From: an uncultured Oceanospirillaceae bacterium
GTDB lineage: Bacteria > Pseudomonadota > Gammaproteobacteria > Pseudomonadales > Balneatricaceae
Direction of reading: 5' to 3'
NCBI GenBank assembly: GCA_913057435.1
Contig: CAJXNY010000038.1
Span: forward strand, 1-48,319
Length of the DNA: 48,319 nt
The notes beneath the pieces are model-generated. The model did no database searches and was not told where the DNA came from. It saw nothing but the letters and a program-made list of their open reading frames with translations. The position numbers and the translations under genes are program-made. Below, one piece after another: positions 33,393 through 42,853 of this stretch; position 1 is the stretch's first letter; every line of letters starts with the position of its first letter.

Positions 33393-36300
33393 GCCACTTC
33401 CTCCGTGCCAGCAAACAGGGCGTCCAGCGCCAGGGTCAGTTCAATGTTAGCCGGGCGATGAAACACCCCGCTTTGCTCACCCACACGCATACCCCGCAGA
33501 AACAGATAAAACACCCCGCCCAGATGTTCCGCCGGGTCGTAATCCGGCAGCCGCTGTTCCAGCAGCCGGTGCAGCGCCAGGGTATACAGCTGATACTGCA
33601 GATCATAGCGATGCGCCAGCATGGCGTTATCCAGCGCCTCACTATGATAATCCGCCAGGCTATCCCCCAGATGGTTGGATTTATAATCGGCGATGTAATA
33701 GCGGCCATCAACCCGGAACACCAGGTCGATAAAGCCTTTGAGCATGCCCTTGAGCTGATCAAACTGCAGCGGCGGCGCCTGTTCTGATAGCGGGTCATAC
33801 TCGCTGACCAGCTGGTTCAGCCGTGGCGCATTCAGCCGCGCCACCGGCAGCAGAAACTCCATCTCCACCAGCATATCGGCGGGGGCCAGCTGACCCAGCT
33901 GCATCCCTTCCAGGTCGGCCTGCAGCACATCCACCATTAATTGATCAATCACCGCCAGCCAGGGTTGTTCCTCTTCGCTGCCGTAACCACTGCCGATCAG
34001 TAGAGTCTGTTTGGTCTGCTGCGCCTCGTCCGTATCGGGCAGGCCGAATGGTATTTCCTCAAACAGGCTGTGCAAAAACGTACCGGCCCGGGCACCACGC
34101 GGGAAACTGAAGATACTGAACTCCGGTACTTCCGGTTCGGGCACCGGCGCGGTTTCACCCATCACCTCAAGGTCCACCTTCGGCTGTGGCAGGCTATGGC
34201 TACCACTGTGGTGGCTCAGGGCCGAATAGCTCGACAGCCGCCAGTCACGGTTGATCCGGCTGCTGAAGGTTTCGGCCTGCAGCTGCGGAGCAGGCGCGCC
34301 CATGCTGGCCAGCAGATCCTGCTGCGCCTGGTCCGCCGAGTCCGGCAACGGGCTGATACCCACACCCGCCTGCCCGCCCAGCCGGGCCAGGGCCTCGGGC
34401 AACTCCTGTTTATGGCACTCCAGCAGGTGGCCCAGCGCCGAGCGTTGCAGCTGACTTTTGCGGGTGTTGCCCACTTTCAGCTCAGTGACGCCGATATAAC
34501 AACGATACACAGCGCGGGTCAGGGCCACGTACAGCAGCCGCAATTCCTCCGCCAGCCGTTCACCATCAGCAGCGCTCACCGCGTCGTCGTTGTTGTCCAG
34601 TGCCCAGACCGGGCGGTGATGTTCATCATGGTAGAAGCCGGTTTTCGCTTCGCGGAAATCACTGGCAAAGGGCAGGAACACCACCGGGTACTCCAGCCCT
34701 TTGGATTTATGGATGGTAACCACCGTAACCAGATTGGCATCGCTTTCCAGCCGCAGCAGCTGGTCATCAGCAGCACTGTCCTGAGCCGTCACCTGGTCGG
34801 TAAACCAGCGCAACAAACCGGCCAGACCATCAATGCGGGTGCTGGCCTGTTGCAGCAACTCGCCCAGGTGCAGCAAGTCAGTCAGCCGTCGCTCGCCGCC
34901 CATCTGCTGTAGCAGCAGCACCGCCAGCTGGCGACGGTGGATCAGCCGGTGCAGCATCGGCAGTACACCCAGCCGGTGCCAGCAATCACGATATTCAGTG
35001 AACTCCTGTACCGCCGCTTCCCAGACATTTTCATCTTCGTTAAGCCGGTTCAGTGCCATCACATCCAGCGCCAACAGGCGGCTGGCCAGCGCGCCACGCA
35101 AGGCCCGCTCATCGGTGGGTTCCTGTACGGCCTGCAGAATGCGATACAGGTCCATCGCTTCGGCGCAGTTGAACACGCTGTCGCGATTACTCAGATATAC
35201 CGAGGCGATACGGCGCTGGCTCAGGGCATCACGCACTGCATCCGCTTCGTAGCGATCCCGTACCAGAATGGCGATCTGCCCGGCCTGCAGTGGCTGGTCA
35301 CCGATTTTAGCCTCAGCCAGCAGCTGCTCGATCTCCTGCGCTGTGGCATAGGCAAAGCGGCTGCGGTAATCGGTGCGGGTCAGCAGATCATCGCTCTGCC
35401 ATAGCTGCAAAGCAGGCTGCTCAGCCCCGGCCACGGTCAGCGGGGTTTTATCCGCTTTGGTGCCCGCCCCTACCGGCAGAAACGGAATATCACTGTCGTA
35501 AATAAACGGATTCGGGCAACCGGCAAACAGCGTATTAACAGCGCTAATCATGGCGCTGGTAGAGCGCCAGTTGGTGTCCAGGGTGCGGGGCTGCGCCACG
35601 GAGCGCCGCGCCGCGATATAGGTAAAGATATCAGCACCGCGAAAGGCGTAGATCGCCTGTTTAGGGTCACCGATCATAATCAGCCCCCGGCCTGGCTGAG
35701 CGGCATAGAGGCTGCTGAAGATGTAATATTGCTGCGGGTCGGTGTCCTGAAATTCGTCGATCAGTGCCACCGGGAACTGCTGTCGGATCGCCGTGGCCAG
35801 CTGCTGTTCGCTGTCGGCTTTGAGGGCATTGGCCAACCCGCTGAGCAAATCATCAAACGACAGCAAACGCCGCTCGGCTTTACTCCGTGCCAGTGCCTCG
35901 CCCACCTGCTGCCAGGCCTGTTGCAGAATAAATTCGCGCAACGGCACTTCACTGTCGACCAGCGCATCGAGCTGGCGGAACAGTTCATGCTGGGGCGGGT
36001 TATTTTTAGAGGCTTCATCCAGGCTCGACTGACGGAAGCGCTCAATCGCCGCCCGGCTGTCTTTATCCGGCTCGCCACCCTGCTCTGCCCAGCGGTTGAT
36101 ATGCGCCAGCCACTGTGGGGTGCGGGCTTTGGTGTAGCTGCGTTTGTTCACTCCAGAAGCCGCGATTATCCCCGCCAGATCATCGTCACAGCCCTGCCAC
36201 TGCTGACACAGATTATCAATTACCGCTGTGCGCTGTTCATAAGCCGCAATCAGGTCCAGTGTCGGCAGTGCCGGTTTCAGTAGCAGGTCGGTGGTGTGCA

Positions 36301-36970
36301 GCCAGGGCCGAACTTCGCGCATCAGCTCATCCGGTGTTTTCCAGATCGACAGCACCGCTTTGCCAATCACGTCCGGCAAGGCGTATAGATGGTTACGCCA
36401 GAAATCCAGCAACGCCTGACGCAGCCAGGGGGTTTCATCGCGGATCAGTTCACTCTCAAACAGGCTGCCGCTTTCAAAGGCATGCTGGCTGAGCATCCGC
36501 TGACAGAAACCATGGATCGTAAAGATCGCCGCTTCATCCATGGAACGGGCGGCATCTTCCAGCGTGCGCGCCGCTTCCTGCAGCAATTCCGAGCGCGTTT
36601 TACCCGCCGGTTCGCGCAGGGTCAGATAAGCTTCCAGCACCTGCTGTAGAATGGCGTCGTCGGTCTGCCCGGCCTGAAACACCCGGCGCATCTCGCCAAT
36701 ACGCAGGCGGATACGATCGCGCAGCTCTTCGGTGGCCGCCTCGGTAAAGGTCACCACCAGAATTTCCTGGGGCGGTAAACCCGGTGGCAGCGCATCCTGC
36801 ACGCCTTCATGCTGCTGACGCGGCAGGCCCTGCACTTCAGATAATCCCAGTAGCAGCCGCAAATAGAGCACGCCGATGGTGAAGGTTTTGCCGGTGCCAG
36901 CACTGGCCTCAATCAGCTGTACATCGGTCAGCGGAAAGTCCATCAGATCCAGCCGGATCGCCTCAGTCAT
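33389..36970 (-). CDS. recB: Exodeoxyribonuclease V subunit RecB
   Basis: RecB is the 3'-5' helicase and nuclease of RecBCD, which processes double-strand breaks and loads RecA after Chi. The 1193-residue product has UvrD-type motifs: EASAGTGKTFTIGVLYLRLL, LIDEFQDTDPQQYYIF, IGDPKQAIYAFRGAD, TIHKSKGLEYPVVFLPF and LLYVALTRA. The C-terminal nuclease centre FRVDGRYYIADYKSN carries the Asp...Asp-x-Lys catalytic set, so the nuclease should be active. It overlaps recC by eight bases and recD by four. Length is close to E. coli RecB (1180). Confidence 0.97.
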   Translation of the reverse strand: MTEAIRLDLMDFPLTDVQLIEASAGTGKTFTIGVLYLRLLLGLSEVQGLPRQQHEGVQDALPPGLPPQEILVVTFTEAATEELRDRIRLRIGEMRRVFQAGQTDDAILQQVLEAYLTLREPAGKTRSELLQEAARTLEDAARSMDEAAIFTIHGFCQRMLSQHAFESGSLFESELIRDETPWLRQALLDFWRNHLYALPDVIGKAVLSIWKTPDELMREVRPWLHTTDLLLKPALPTLDLIAAYEQRTAVIDNLCQQWQGCDDDLAGIIAASGVNKRSYTKARTPQWLAHINRWAEQGGEPDKDSRAAIERFRQSSLDEASKNNPPQHELFRQLDALVDSEVPLREFILQQAWQQVGEALARSKAERRLLSFDDLLSGLANALKADSEQQLATAIRQQFPVALIDEFQDTDPQQYYIFSSLYAAQPGRGLIMIGDPKQAIYAFRGADIFTYIAARRSVAQPRTLDTNWRSTSAMISAVNTLFAGCPNPFIYDSDIPFLPVGAGTKADKTPLTVAGAEQPALQLWQSDDLLTRTDYRSRFAYATAQEIEQLLAEAKIGDQPLQAGQIAILVRDRYEADAVRDALSQRRIASVYLSNRDSVFNCAEAMDLYRILQAVQEPTDERALRGALASRLLALDVMALNRLNEDENVWEAAVQEFTEYRDCWHRLGVLPMLHRLIHRRQLAVLLLQQMGGERRLTDLLHLGELLQQASTRIDGLAGLLRWFTDQVTAQDSAADDQLLRLESDANLVTVVTIHKSKGLEYPVVFLPFASDFREAKTGFYHDEHHRPVWALDNNDDAVSAADGERLAEELRLLYVALTRAVYRCYIGVTELKVGNTRKSQLQRSALGHLLECHKQELPEALARLGGQAGVGISPLPDSADQAQQDLLASMGAPAPQLQAETFSSRINRDWRLSSYSALSHHSGSHSLPQPKVDLEVMGETAPVPEPEVPEFSIFSFPRGARAGTFLHSLFEEIPFGLPDTDEAQQTKQTLLIGSGYGSEEEQPWLAVIDQLMVDVLQADLEGMQLGQLAPADMLVEMEFLLPVARLNAPRLNQLVSEYDPLSEQAPPLQFDQLKGMLKGFIDLVFRVDGRYYIADYKSNHLGDSLADYHSEALDNAMLAHRYDLQYQLYTLALHRLLEQRLPDYDPAEHLGGVFYLFLRGMRVGEQSGVFHRPANIELTLALDALFAGTEEVA

Positions 36971-39900
36971 CCTTCTGTTCCTCCATCTGAGCCTGCATCG
37001 GTGCCAGGATCTGTTTACTGTGTTCGATCAGGTTCAGTTTGTAGCTGTCGAAGCTGGGGAAAACCCGGCTGATATACGGGTCTTCGTTGACGCCATGCTG
37101 ACGGAAACCACCCTCAAAGCGTTGCTGAGCTTTGCTCAGGGCTTTGTCTTCATCCTCTTCTGCCGCCCAGGCCCAGCCGGTCTGGGGGTCAAAGGCGAGC
37201 GGTTCGCTGCGCCCTTCCAGCCAGATTTCCAGCAAGCCGCGCAGCTCGCTGCGGGCATCGCTCTGGTTCAGGGGCCGCAACAGCATTTCGCCTGACAAGC
37301 CCCGGTATACCGTGGCATTGTCCGCCGCTACCGGGTACATGGCGCAATACACCAGATGGCTGATCCAGCTGGCCAGCCGGTCTTTACCCTGGATCTGCGA
37401 CGGGCGGCAGCGTACCAGTCGCCCGCCATACACCCCATCCAGCCAGCCAGTAACCACCAGCGGCCCGGCGCTGAGTTCCAGCGGCAGGCGGATCTCCAGC
37501 CGCTGCTGTTCACCTTCGCACCAGGGTGCCAGCTTGGTGGCCAGATCCGTCGCATCCCCTCGCAGTTTGGCCAGCCGCTGCTGCCCCGCCACGCCCAGTG
37601 GCAGCTGGCCTTCAGAGGCCAGCAACTGGTCCAGCGGTTCCAGCGGTTCACAGGCGATTGCCGTTTGCAGGTAACGCTGTTTGATCAGGTAGTCATCCAG
37701 CCCATCAAGGCTGAACGGCTCTTCGTCTTCGCCATCGGCGGCGGGCTGATCAAACACCACTTTGAGTTTTTCGCGGAAGAAATAACGCACCGGGTTCTGG
37801 AAGAAGCGCAGCAGCTCGTCCAGCTCCAGGGTGTCGGGCATCTCGCGGGGCAGCTTTTTCGACACAAAAGGCGCTGCCGGGCCCAGCTGAGCACCGGCTA
37901 CCGGCAGCCATTCGGCGGCATAACTGAACAACCCTGCTGCGCCACGTCGGCCACTGAGCGCATCGAAGTAACGCGGGCTGAAGGCCGTTAGCGGGTGTTC
38001 AGTCAGCAGCGCCTGGCGCAGCCGGGCTGACTTCGCATCGCTATCTTCATCCGTATCGCCCGCCAGCTGGAAACTTTCGGCGCAGTAGTCGAGCAGCTCG
38101 TTCACCAGCACCGACGGCACTTTCTCCCGGTTATCGGAGATTGCCCGGCCGATATAGCTGATATACAGCCGGTCCTGAGCGGCCATTAGTGCTTCCAGAA
38201 ACAGGTAGCGGTCATCGTCCCGACGGGAGCGGTCACCACGTTTTTTCTCCCGGCTGCAGGCGATCAGGTCAAAGCCGACCGGAGCCACGGTACGCGGGTA
38301 AACCCCATCGTTCATGCCCGCCAGACAGACCACCTTGAACGGGATCGAGCGCATTGGCATTAACGTACAGAAGTTGACCGCACCAATCATAAAGCGCTGG
38401 CTGGAGCGTTGCGCCGACAGCGCTTCACTGAGGTAGTCACGGATAATCACCGCATCCAGCGGTTCATCAAAGGCTGCATCCTGGTGCTGTTCAGCCAGTG
38501 CCTGCATCACCTCACGCACCTGGTCCAGCGCCAGCTCGTCGATTTCATCGGCCAGATAACTGCGTTCCAGCAAGGTGTTCAGGCGTTGCTGCCAGTGGCT
38601 CAGTGGCTGTGCGCCCTGGAACCACTGACTGCATTCACGCAGCAGATCAATAAAGTCGGCCAGTCGGCCCAGCAGCGCGGCATCCAGCCCTTCCACATCG
38701 CCATAGGGGGCGATGTCCTGCCAGGGGGCCAGCTGGTCACCCAGGGCAAAACCGGCCAGCATCCGGTCCAGCCCGAACTGCCAGCTATTCTGACTGAACG
38801 CAGGCAGGTCCAGCGCGCTGCGGCTTTCGCTGTCCAGCCCCCAGCGGATCTGCACCTGGCTGATCCAGTGACGTAGCTGGTCGAAATCCTCCTGAGTCAG
38901 CTCAAACCGGCGCAGCACCGCAGGCACTTCCAGCAGCTCCAGCACTTCAGATACCGGCAGACGGCTATCGGCCAGGTTCAGCATCCGTACCAGGCTTTGT
39001 AACAGCGGGCTTTCCTGAGCCAGCGAGCGGTCAGAAATCGAGTACGGTATCCGCCGCTCCTGACTGGCATTACCAAACACTGCCTCGATGTAAGGCGCAT
39101 AGGCGGCGACATCGGGCATCATCACGATAATATCGCGCGGGGCCAGGCGGCTGTCATCGGCGAACATCGCCAGCAGCTGGTCCTGCAAGACTTCCATCTC
39201 CCGCAGGGGACTGTGGCAGCTATGCAGGCGCAGCGAGTGATCATCAGGTTGCCAGTCAGTGGCCGTCGGCTGCTGGCTGCGATCTTCCAGATTAATAATG
39301 TCGTACTGCACCCGCGCCAGCAGGTGGTCCGCCACCGGGTTGGCAAAGGCAGTAATTTCGTGGGGGCACTTATCCTGCAGCAGGTACACATAATCCCGGC
39401 CCAGCTTGCCCATCGAGGCCAGCAGCGGGTTGCCGTGATCAAAATAGCTGTCGATATCCACACCGGGCTTGTTCAGCCAGCGGCGCAAGCGGGCCTTCTG
39501 TTTCTGGTCCAGAATATCGCCCCAGAAATGCTGGCAGGGGTTACCGATCATCAGGTGAACATCACAATGTTCAGCCAGCATATCCAGCGCTTCGAGGGTT
39601 TTTTCCGGCAACGCCGAAATACCAAAGATAAACAGCCGCGAGGGCAGTTGCAGCTGTGCCTTTTTCCCGCGCAGGGCATCAATGAACGACTGCAGCATAT
39701 TGGCACGGTGCCAGTGGGGCTGGCCCAGATCAGCGGTGCGCTGATAGAGCGCCCGCCACAAAATCGCCTGCCATAACTGCGCATCCGCCCCCAGCTGGCC
39801 GCCCTGCTCCCAGTCTTCCACCCACTCGGGGCGATACATCAGATACTGGTCAAACACATCCGCCACTTTGGCACACAGCTGGTAGCGTTTAACCCCCTGC

Positions 39901-40256
39901 GGGTCATCGGCCAGGTAGCTGCACAGTGGCGCGAATTCAGGCTGTTCCAGTAATGGTGGCAGCAGCGTCATCAGCTTCCAGCCCATCGCATCTTTGTTAA
40001 AGGCGGAGCGCTCCGGCACCCCCTCCAGCACATCGGCGAAGGTTTTCCACAGAAAGGACGCGGGCAACGGAAACTCAAGGTTGGCCGCAATACCTAGCGC
40101 CTGGGCCAGTTCAAGCTTGAGCCACTGGGCCATGCCCGGGCTCTGCACCAGAATAAGCTCAGCGGCGAAGGGGTCGTGTAACGGGGCGTGCTGAATGTGC
40201 TGAACCAGCAATCCTTTCAGTACATCCAGCGCATTGGAGTGATAGACATGTAACAT
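36963..40256 (-). CDS. recC: Exodeoxyribonuclease V subunit RecC
   Basis: RecC holds the complex together and recognises Chi on the 3' strand. The 1097-residue product begins MLHVYHSNALDVLKGLL and contains VQSPGMAQWLKLELA, PYSISDRSLAQESPLL, VCLAGMNDGVYPRT and FDLIACSREKKRGDRSRRDDDRYLFLEAL, all typical of RecC. It is slightly shorter than E. coli RecC (1122). It is the first gene of recC-recB-recD; the ptrA gene found between recC and recB in E. coli is absent. Confidence 0.96.
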   Translation of the reverse strand: MLHVYHSNALDVLKGLLVQHIQHAPLHDPFAAELILVQSPGMAQWLKLELAQALGIAANLEFPLPASFLWKTFADVLEGVPERSAFNKDAMGWKLMTLLPPLLEQPEFAPLCSYLADDPQGVKRYQLCAKVADVFDQYLMYRPEWVEDWEQGGQLGADAQLWQAILWRALYQRTADLGQPHWHRANMLQSFIDALRGKKAQLQLPSRLFIFGISALPEKTLEALDMLAEHCDVHLMIGNPCQHFWGDILDQKQKARLRRWLNKPGVDIDSYFDHGNPLLASMGKLGRDYVYLLQDKCPHEITAFANPVADHLLARVQYDIINLEDRSQQPTATDWQPDDHSLRLHSCHSPLREMEVLQDQLLAMFADDSRLAPRDIIVMMPDVAAYAPYIEAVFGNASQERRIPYSISDRSLAQESPLLQSLVRMLNLADSRLPVSEVLELLEVPAVLRRFELTQEDFDQLRHWISQVQIRWGLDSESRSALDLPAFSQNSWQFGLDRMLAGFALGDQLAPWQDIAPYGDVEGLDAALLGRLADFIDLLRECSQWFQGAQPLSHWQQRLNTLLERSYLADEIDELALDQVREVMQALAEQHQDAAFDEPLDAVIIRDYLSEALSAQRSSQRFMIGAVNFCTLMPMRSIPFKVVCLAGMNDGVYPRTVAPVGFDLIACSREKKRGDRSRRDDDRYLFLEALMAAQDRLYISYIGRAISDNREKVPSVLVNELLDYCAESFQLAGDTDEDSDAKSARLRQALLTEHPLTAFSPRYFDALSGRRGAAGLFSYAAEWLPVAGAQLGPAAPFVSKKLPREMPDTLELDELLRFFQNPVRYFFREKLKVVFDQPAADGEDEEPFSLDGLDDYLIKQRYLQTAIACEPLEPLDQLLASEGQLPLGVAGQQRLAKLRGDATDLATKLAPWCEGEQQRLEIRLPLELSAGPLVVTGWLDGVYGGRLVRCRPSQIQGKDRLASWISHLVYCAMYPVAADNATVYRGLSGEMLLRPLNQSDARSELRGLLEIWLEGRSEPLAFDPQTGWAWAAEEDEDKALSKAQQRFEGGFRQHGVNEDPYISRVFPSFDSYKLNLIEHSKQILAPMQAQMEEQKDD

Positions 40257-40336
40257 GGCAGGCCTGATGATATCCCTGATCTGGAGGGCATCAGTGTACC
40301 TGATCTGGTGGTGAAACTGGCGGCTATACGACTAAC

Positions 40337-40543
40337 TCAGGTGGGGGCGACAAAAGCCGTTTCGGCGTTGTAAGGAATCTCACCAAAGCCCTCCTCCAGC
40401 GTCCACAGGGTATAGCCCTGTTCAACCCGCACCACACCGGTAAAACGCTGCTGCAGATAAGCAACCGCCGCTTCGAATTCGTCGATATCACACAGAATCA
40501 CGCCACCGCGATCATCTTCGGTGCTGAACAGATAACTTTTCAT
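40337..40543 (-). CDS. Hypothetical 68-residue protein
   Basis: The short product (MKSYLFSTEDDRGGVILCDI ... EIPYNAETAFVAPT) is acidic and soluble, with an alternating strand-helix-strand pattern. The ATG at 40543 follows GAGGTATGTA. The frame is open upstream to 40603 but without a better start. No family is recognised. It is upstream of recC on the same strand with an 80-base gap, and divergent from the barrel gene at 40719. Confidence 0.65.
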   Translation of the reverse strand: MKSYLFSTEDDRGGVILCDIDEFEAAVAYLQQRFTGVVRVEQGYTLWTLEEGFGEIPYNAETAFVAPT

Positions 40544-40718
40544 TACATACCTCGTAGCTGATGCGGTTATTTTCGCACAGTGTTGCCCCAGTGCAATGAG
40601 CATTAGCCTCCACCATGGGATAAATTACTGTCAAATCACAGAAAACCGGGGAAGACCCGCTACACTTGCCAATGGATGTGCCGCAGGACTTCCCTGCGCG
40701 AACAAAGGAGGCCAATGG

Positions 40719-41753
40719 ATGCGCCTGACCACCGATACCCTGAGCACCCCGCTGACAGCCTGTCGCCTGTCGGCGCTGGTGCTATTGTTCAGCTACGCCT
40801 CCCTTTCCCTTGCTGATGGCACCCTGACCCCTGGCAGCAGCCTGGGCGAAAACATGCGTGTATCGCTGGATTTAAGCAGTCGTGTTAGCCACTTCGATCG
40901 CGCTGATGAAACCGGCTATACCAATGTCGCCGGGCTGGATCTGCACAAAGTATTCAGTGGTAGCAACGGTGATATCGGTACCCTCATCGTACAGCTATAC
41001 TGGACCCGCATCGACAACCTGATTATGCGCCCCGGCTTTTTCGACGGCCCCGATGACAGCGAGCTGGTGTACCGCATCGTCAACTTCAATTACACCGGTT
41101 TTGGCACCCAGGCCCCGCATTTCCGGGTGGGGCATTTTGAAATCCCCTATGGCCTGGAACATACCGTGGACACCAACGGTAACCTGCGCGATTACACCCA
41201 CGGCCGTAACCTGGGTGTTAAAGCCGACTGGGGTGTCAGCGTAAACGGTGAGCTGCCTGCACTGGAGTACGAAATCAGCTACACCCTGGGTGGCGGTCAG
41301 GAGGCCGAGCGCAAGGATGGTTCCTACGTCTGGGCCGGGCGACTGGGTACTCCACGGGATAACAACCAGGTGTATGGCGTGGCGCTGTACCATGCTGAGC
41401 TGAAAAATACCGAGCGTAACCGGCTGGGGCTGGATGCCATGTGGTATTACGACCTCTACGGCCTGTTTGCCCAGCTGGATATCGGCGAAGACGCCGACAA
41501 TGACGTGCTCAACGGCATTGTCGAGCTGAACTGGCGTAACCCGCAGGAGACCTGGCAGCTGTTTCTGCAGAACCAGTATTTCTCCACTGACCGCAGCGAT
41601 GGTGACCAGCAGGCCCTGCGCCACAATCTGGGGATACAGTACACCCCGGATAGCCACTGGGATTTCAGCGCCCAGTACCAGCATGACAGCGACGTGTTTG
41701 ACGGCGCAGCCGAAGCGCGCATACTCAGCCTGCAGGCACGCTACCGATTCTGA
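40719..41753 (+). CDS. Outer-membrane beta-barrel (porin-like) protein
   Basis: The 344-residue product has a signal peptide (about 1-32, ending SLSLAD) and then an array of short amphipathic beta strands ending in a terminal phenylalanine (LQARYRF), the mark of a Bam substrate. Segments such as HFEIPYGLEHTVDTNGNLRDY resemble phosphate-selective or short-chain porin barrels, but I cannot assign a substrate. AAGGAGG lies seven bases before the ATG at 40719. It is the first gene of a four-gene plus-strand operon with a periplasmic protein and two kinases, so it may be a channel or sensor feeding that pathway. Confidence 0.85.
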   Translation: MRLTTDTLSTPLTACRLSALVLLFSYASLSLADGTLTPGSSLGENMRVSLDLSSRVSHFDRADETGYTNVAGLDLHKVFSGSNGDIGTLIVQLYWTRIDNLIMRPGFFDGPDDSELVYRIVNFNYTGFGTQAPHFRVGHFEIPYGLEHTVDTNGNLRDYTHGRNLGVKADWGVSVNGELPALEYEISYTLGGGQEAERKDGSYVWAGRLGTPRDNNQVYGVALYHAELKNTERNRLGLDAMWYYDLYGLFAQLDIGEDADNDVLNGIVELNWRNPQETWQLFLQNQYFSTDRSDGDQQALRHNLGIQYTPDSHWDFSAQYQHDSDVFDGAAEARILSLQARYRF

Positions 41754-41777
41754 TCGACCCGTGAAAGGAGCAACACT

Positions 41778-42827
41778 ATGAAGCAATCAGGTCGTATCGT
41801 CTGGCTGTTTATTCTGTTCAGCCTTCTCCCTGCCCAGGTATTCGCCCAGGCTTACTGTGCCCTGCGTGACCCGGCCAGCCATATACAACAACTCTACCCT
41901 GACAGTAATCAGTTCCGCTCTATCGTCAAAACCGTCGATGAGAGCGCCCGTGATTACGTCGCTGAGAATATGCCACCCAACGCCCTGCACTTTGGCGAGC
42001 TGGGCCGACATACCCTGTATGTAGCCCTGCGTGATAAAGAAATACTGGGGCTGGTGCATGTCCGTTCGGAAGAAAGCCGCTGGGGCCTGGTCGAGATCGC
42101 CTGGTCGATGGACCTGGGCCTCAAGGTGCAGGATTACAGCTTCCAGCGTTGTCGAAGCCGGGTTCGCAAGGTGATGGAGGCGAACAACATAAAGGACCAG
42201 TTCCGCGGCAAAACGTTTAGCGAAATGAAGGTGTTCCTCGCTGAGGATGGCCGCTCTGCCAACCGCGAGGCCCTGAACGTGCCAGATAACGCCGCCGAGC
42301 TGGCTGCCGTGGTGGTACGCAACGGGCTAAAAACCCTGCTGGTTACCCGCCAGGTATGGGCGATGGAAATTGAAGCGTTACAGATGCTCAAAAATGCCCA
42401 GCTTGCCTTTCCTGCTGCCCAGCAGATTCAGCTGGCCGAGCAGACACCCACCAGCCCGGCGGTTACCGTGGCGCTCAAATCCGCCTTTGGCAATGCCAGC
42501 ATCGGCACTGACCGCGCACAAATAAAACTGGCGCGGGTACTGGATCATCAGGGTAACGCGCTGGGGGTTATCTACCGCGCTCAGCATACGATCAGTGGCG
42601 AACCCCTGACACTGTGGTGGGCCATCCGAACAGACCTGACCATTGAAGCCATCAACGCAGACACCCCATGGCCTTCGAGTCAGGTAGAATCAGTTTTTAA
42701 GCAGCTCACCGGTAAAACCTTTAATAACAGCGAAAGCTGCGGCAACCGGGCAGAACTGATGGCACTGGAAGCGATCATCACCGCCCGGCCTTTACTTAAA
42801 AACACTGAACCACGCCACTCGATGTAA
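41778..42827 (+). CDS. Periplasmic protein with two related domains (FMN_bind-like, tentative)
   Basis: The 349-residue product has a signal peptide ending VFAQA and no membrane segment. Two halves look alike: residues ~75-150 (LYVALRDKEILGLVHVRSEE ... GLVEIAWSMDLGLKV ... FRGKTFSEM) and residues ~235-320 (IKLARVLDHQGNALGVIYRA ... LWWAIRTDLTIEAI ... FKQLTGKTF). The pattern of a long hairpin followed by a helix recalls FMN_bind domains, but the flavin-attachment motif with its Thr/Ser is not seen, so cofactor binding is doubtful. It is 24 bases after the barrel gene and 26 bases before the kinase. A ligand-sensing role next to the kinase is an inference. Confidence 0.75.
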   Translation: MKQSGRIVWLFILFSLLPAQVFAQAYCALRDPASHIQQLYPDSNQFRSIVKTVDESARDYVAENMPPNALHFGELGRHTLYVALRDKEILGLVHVRSEESRWGLVEIAWSMDLGLKVQDYSFQRCRSRVRKVMEANNIKDQFRGKTFSEMKVFLAEDGRSANREALNVPDNAAELAAVVVRNGLKTLLVTRQVWAMEIEALQMLKNAQLAFPAAQQIQLAEQTPTSPAVTVALKSAFGNASIGTDRAQIKLARVLDHQGNALGVIYRAQHTISGEPLTLWWAIRTDLTIEAINADTPWPSSQVESVFKQLTGKTFNNSESCGNRAELMALEAIITARPLLKNTEPRHSM

Positions 42828-42853
42828 CGCGCACCACTGCAGGGAGAGAGCCT

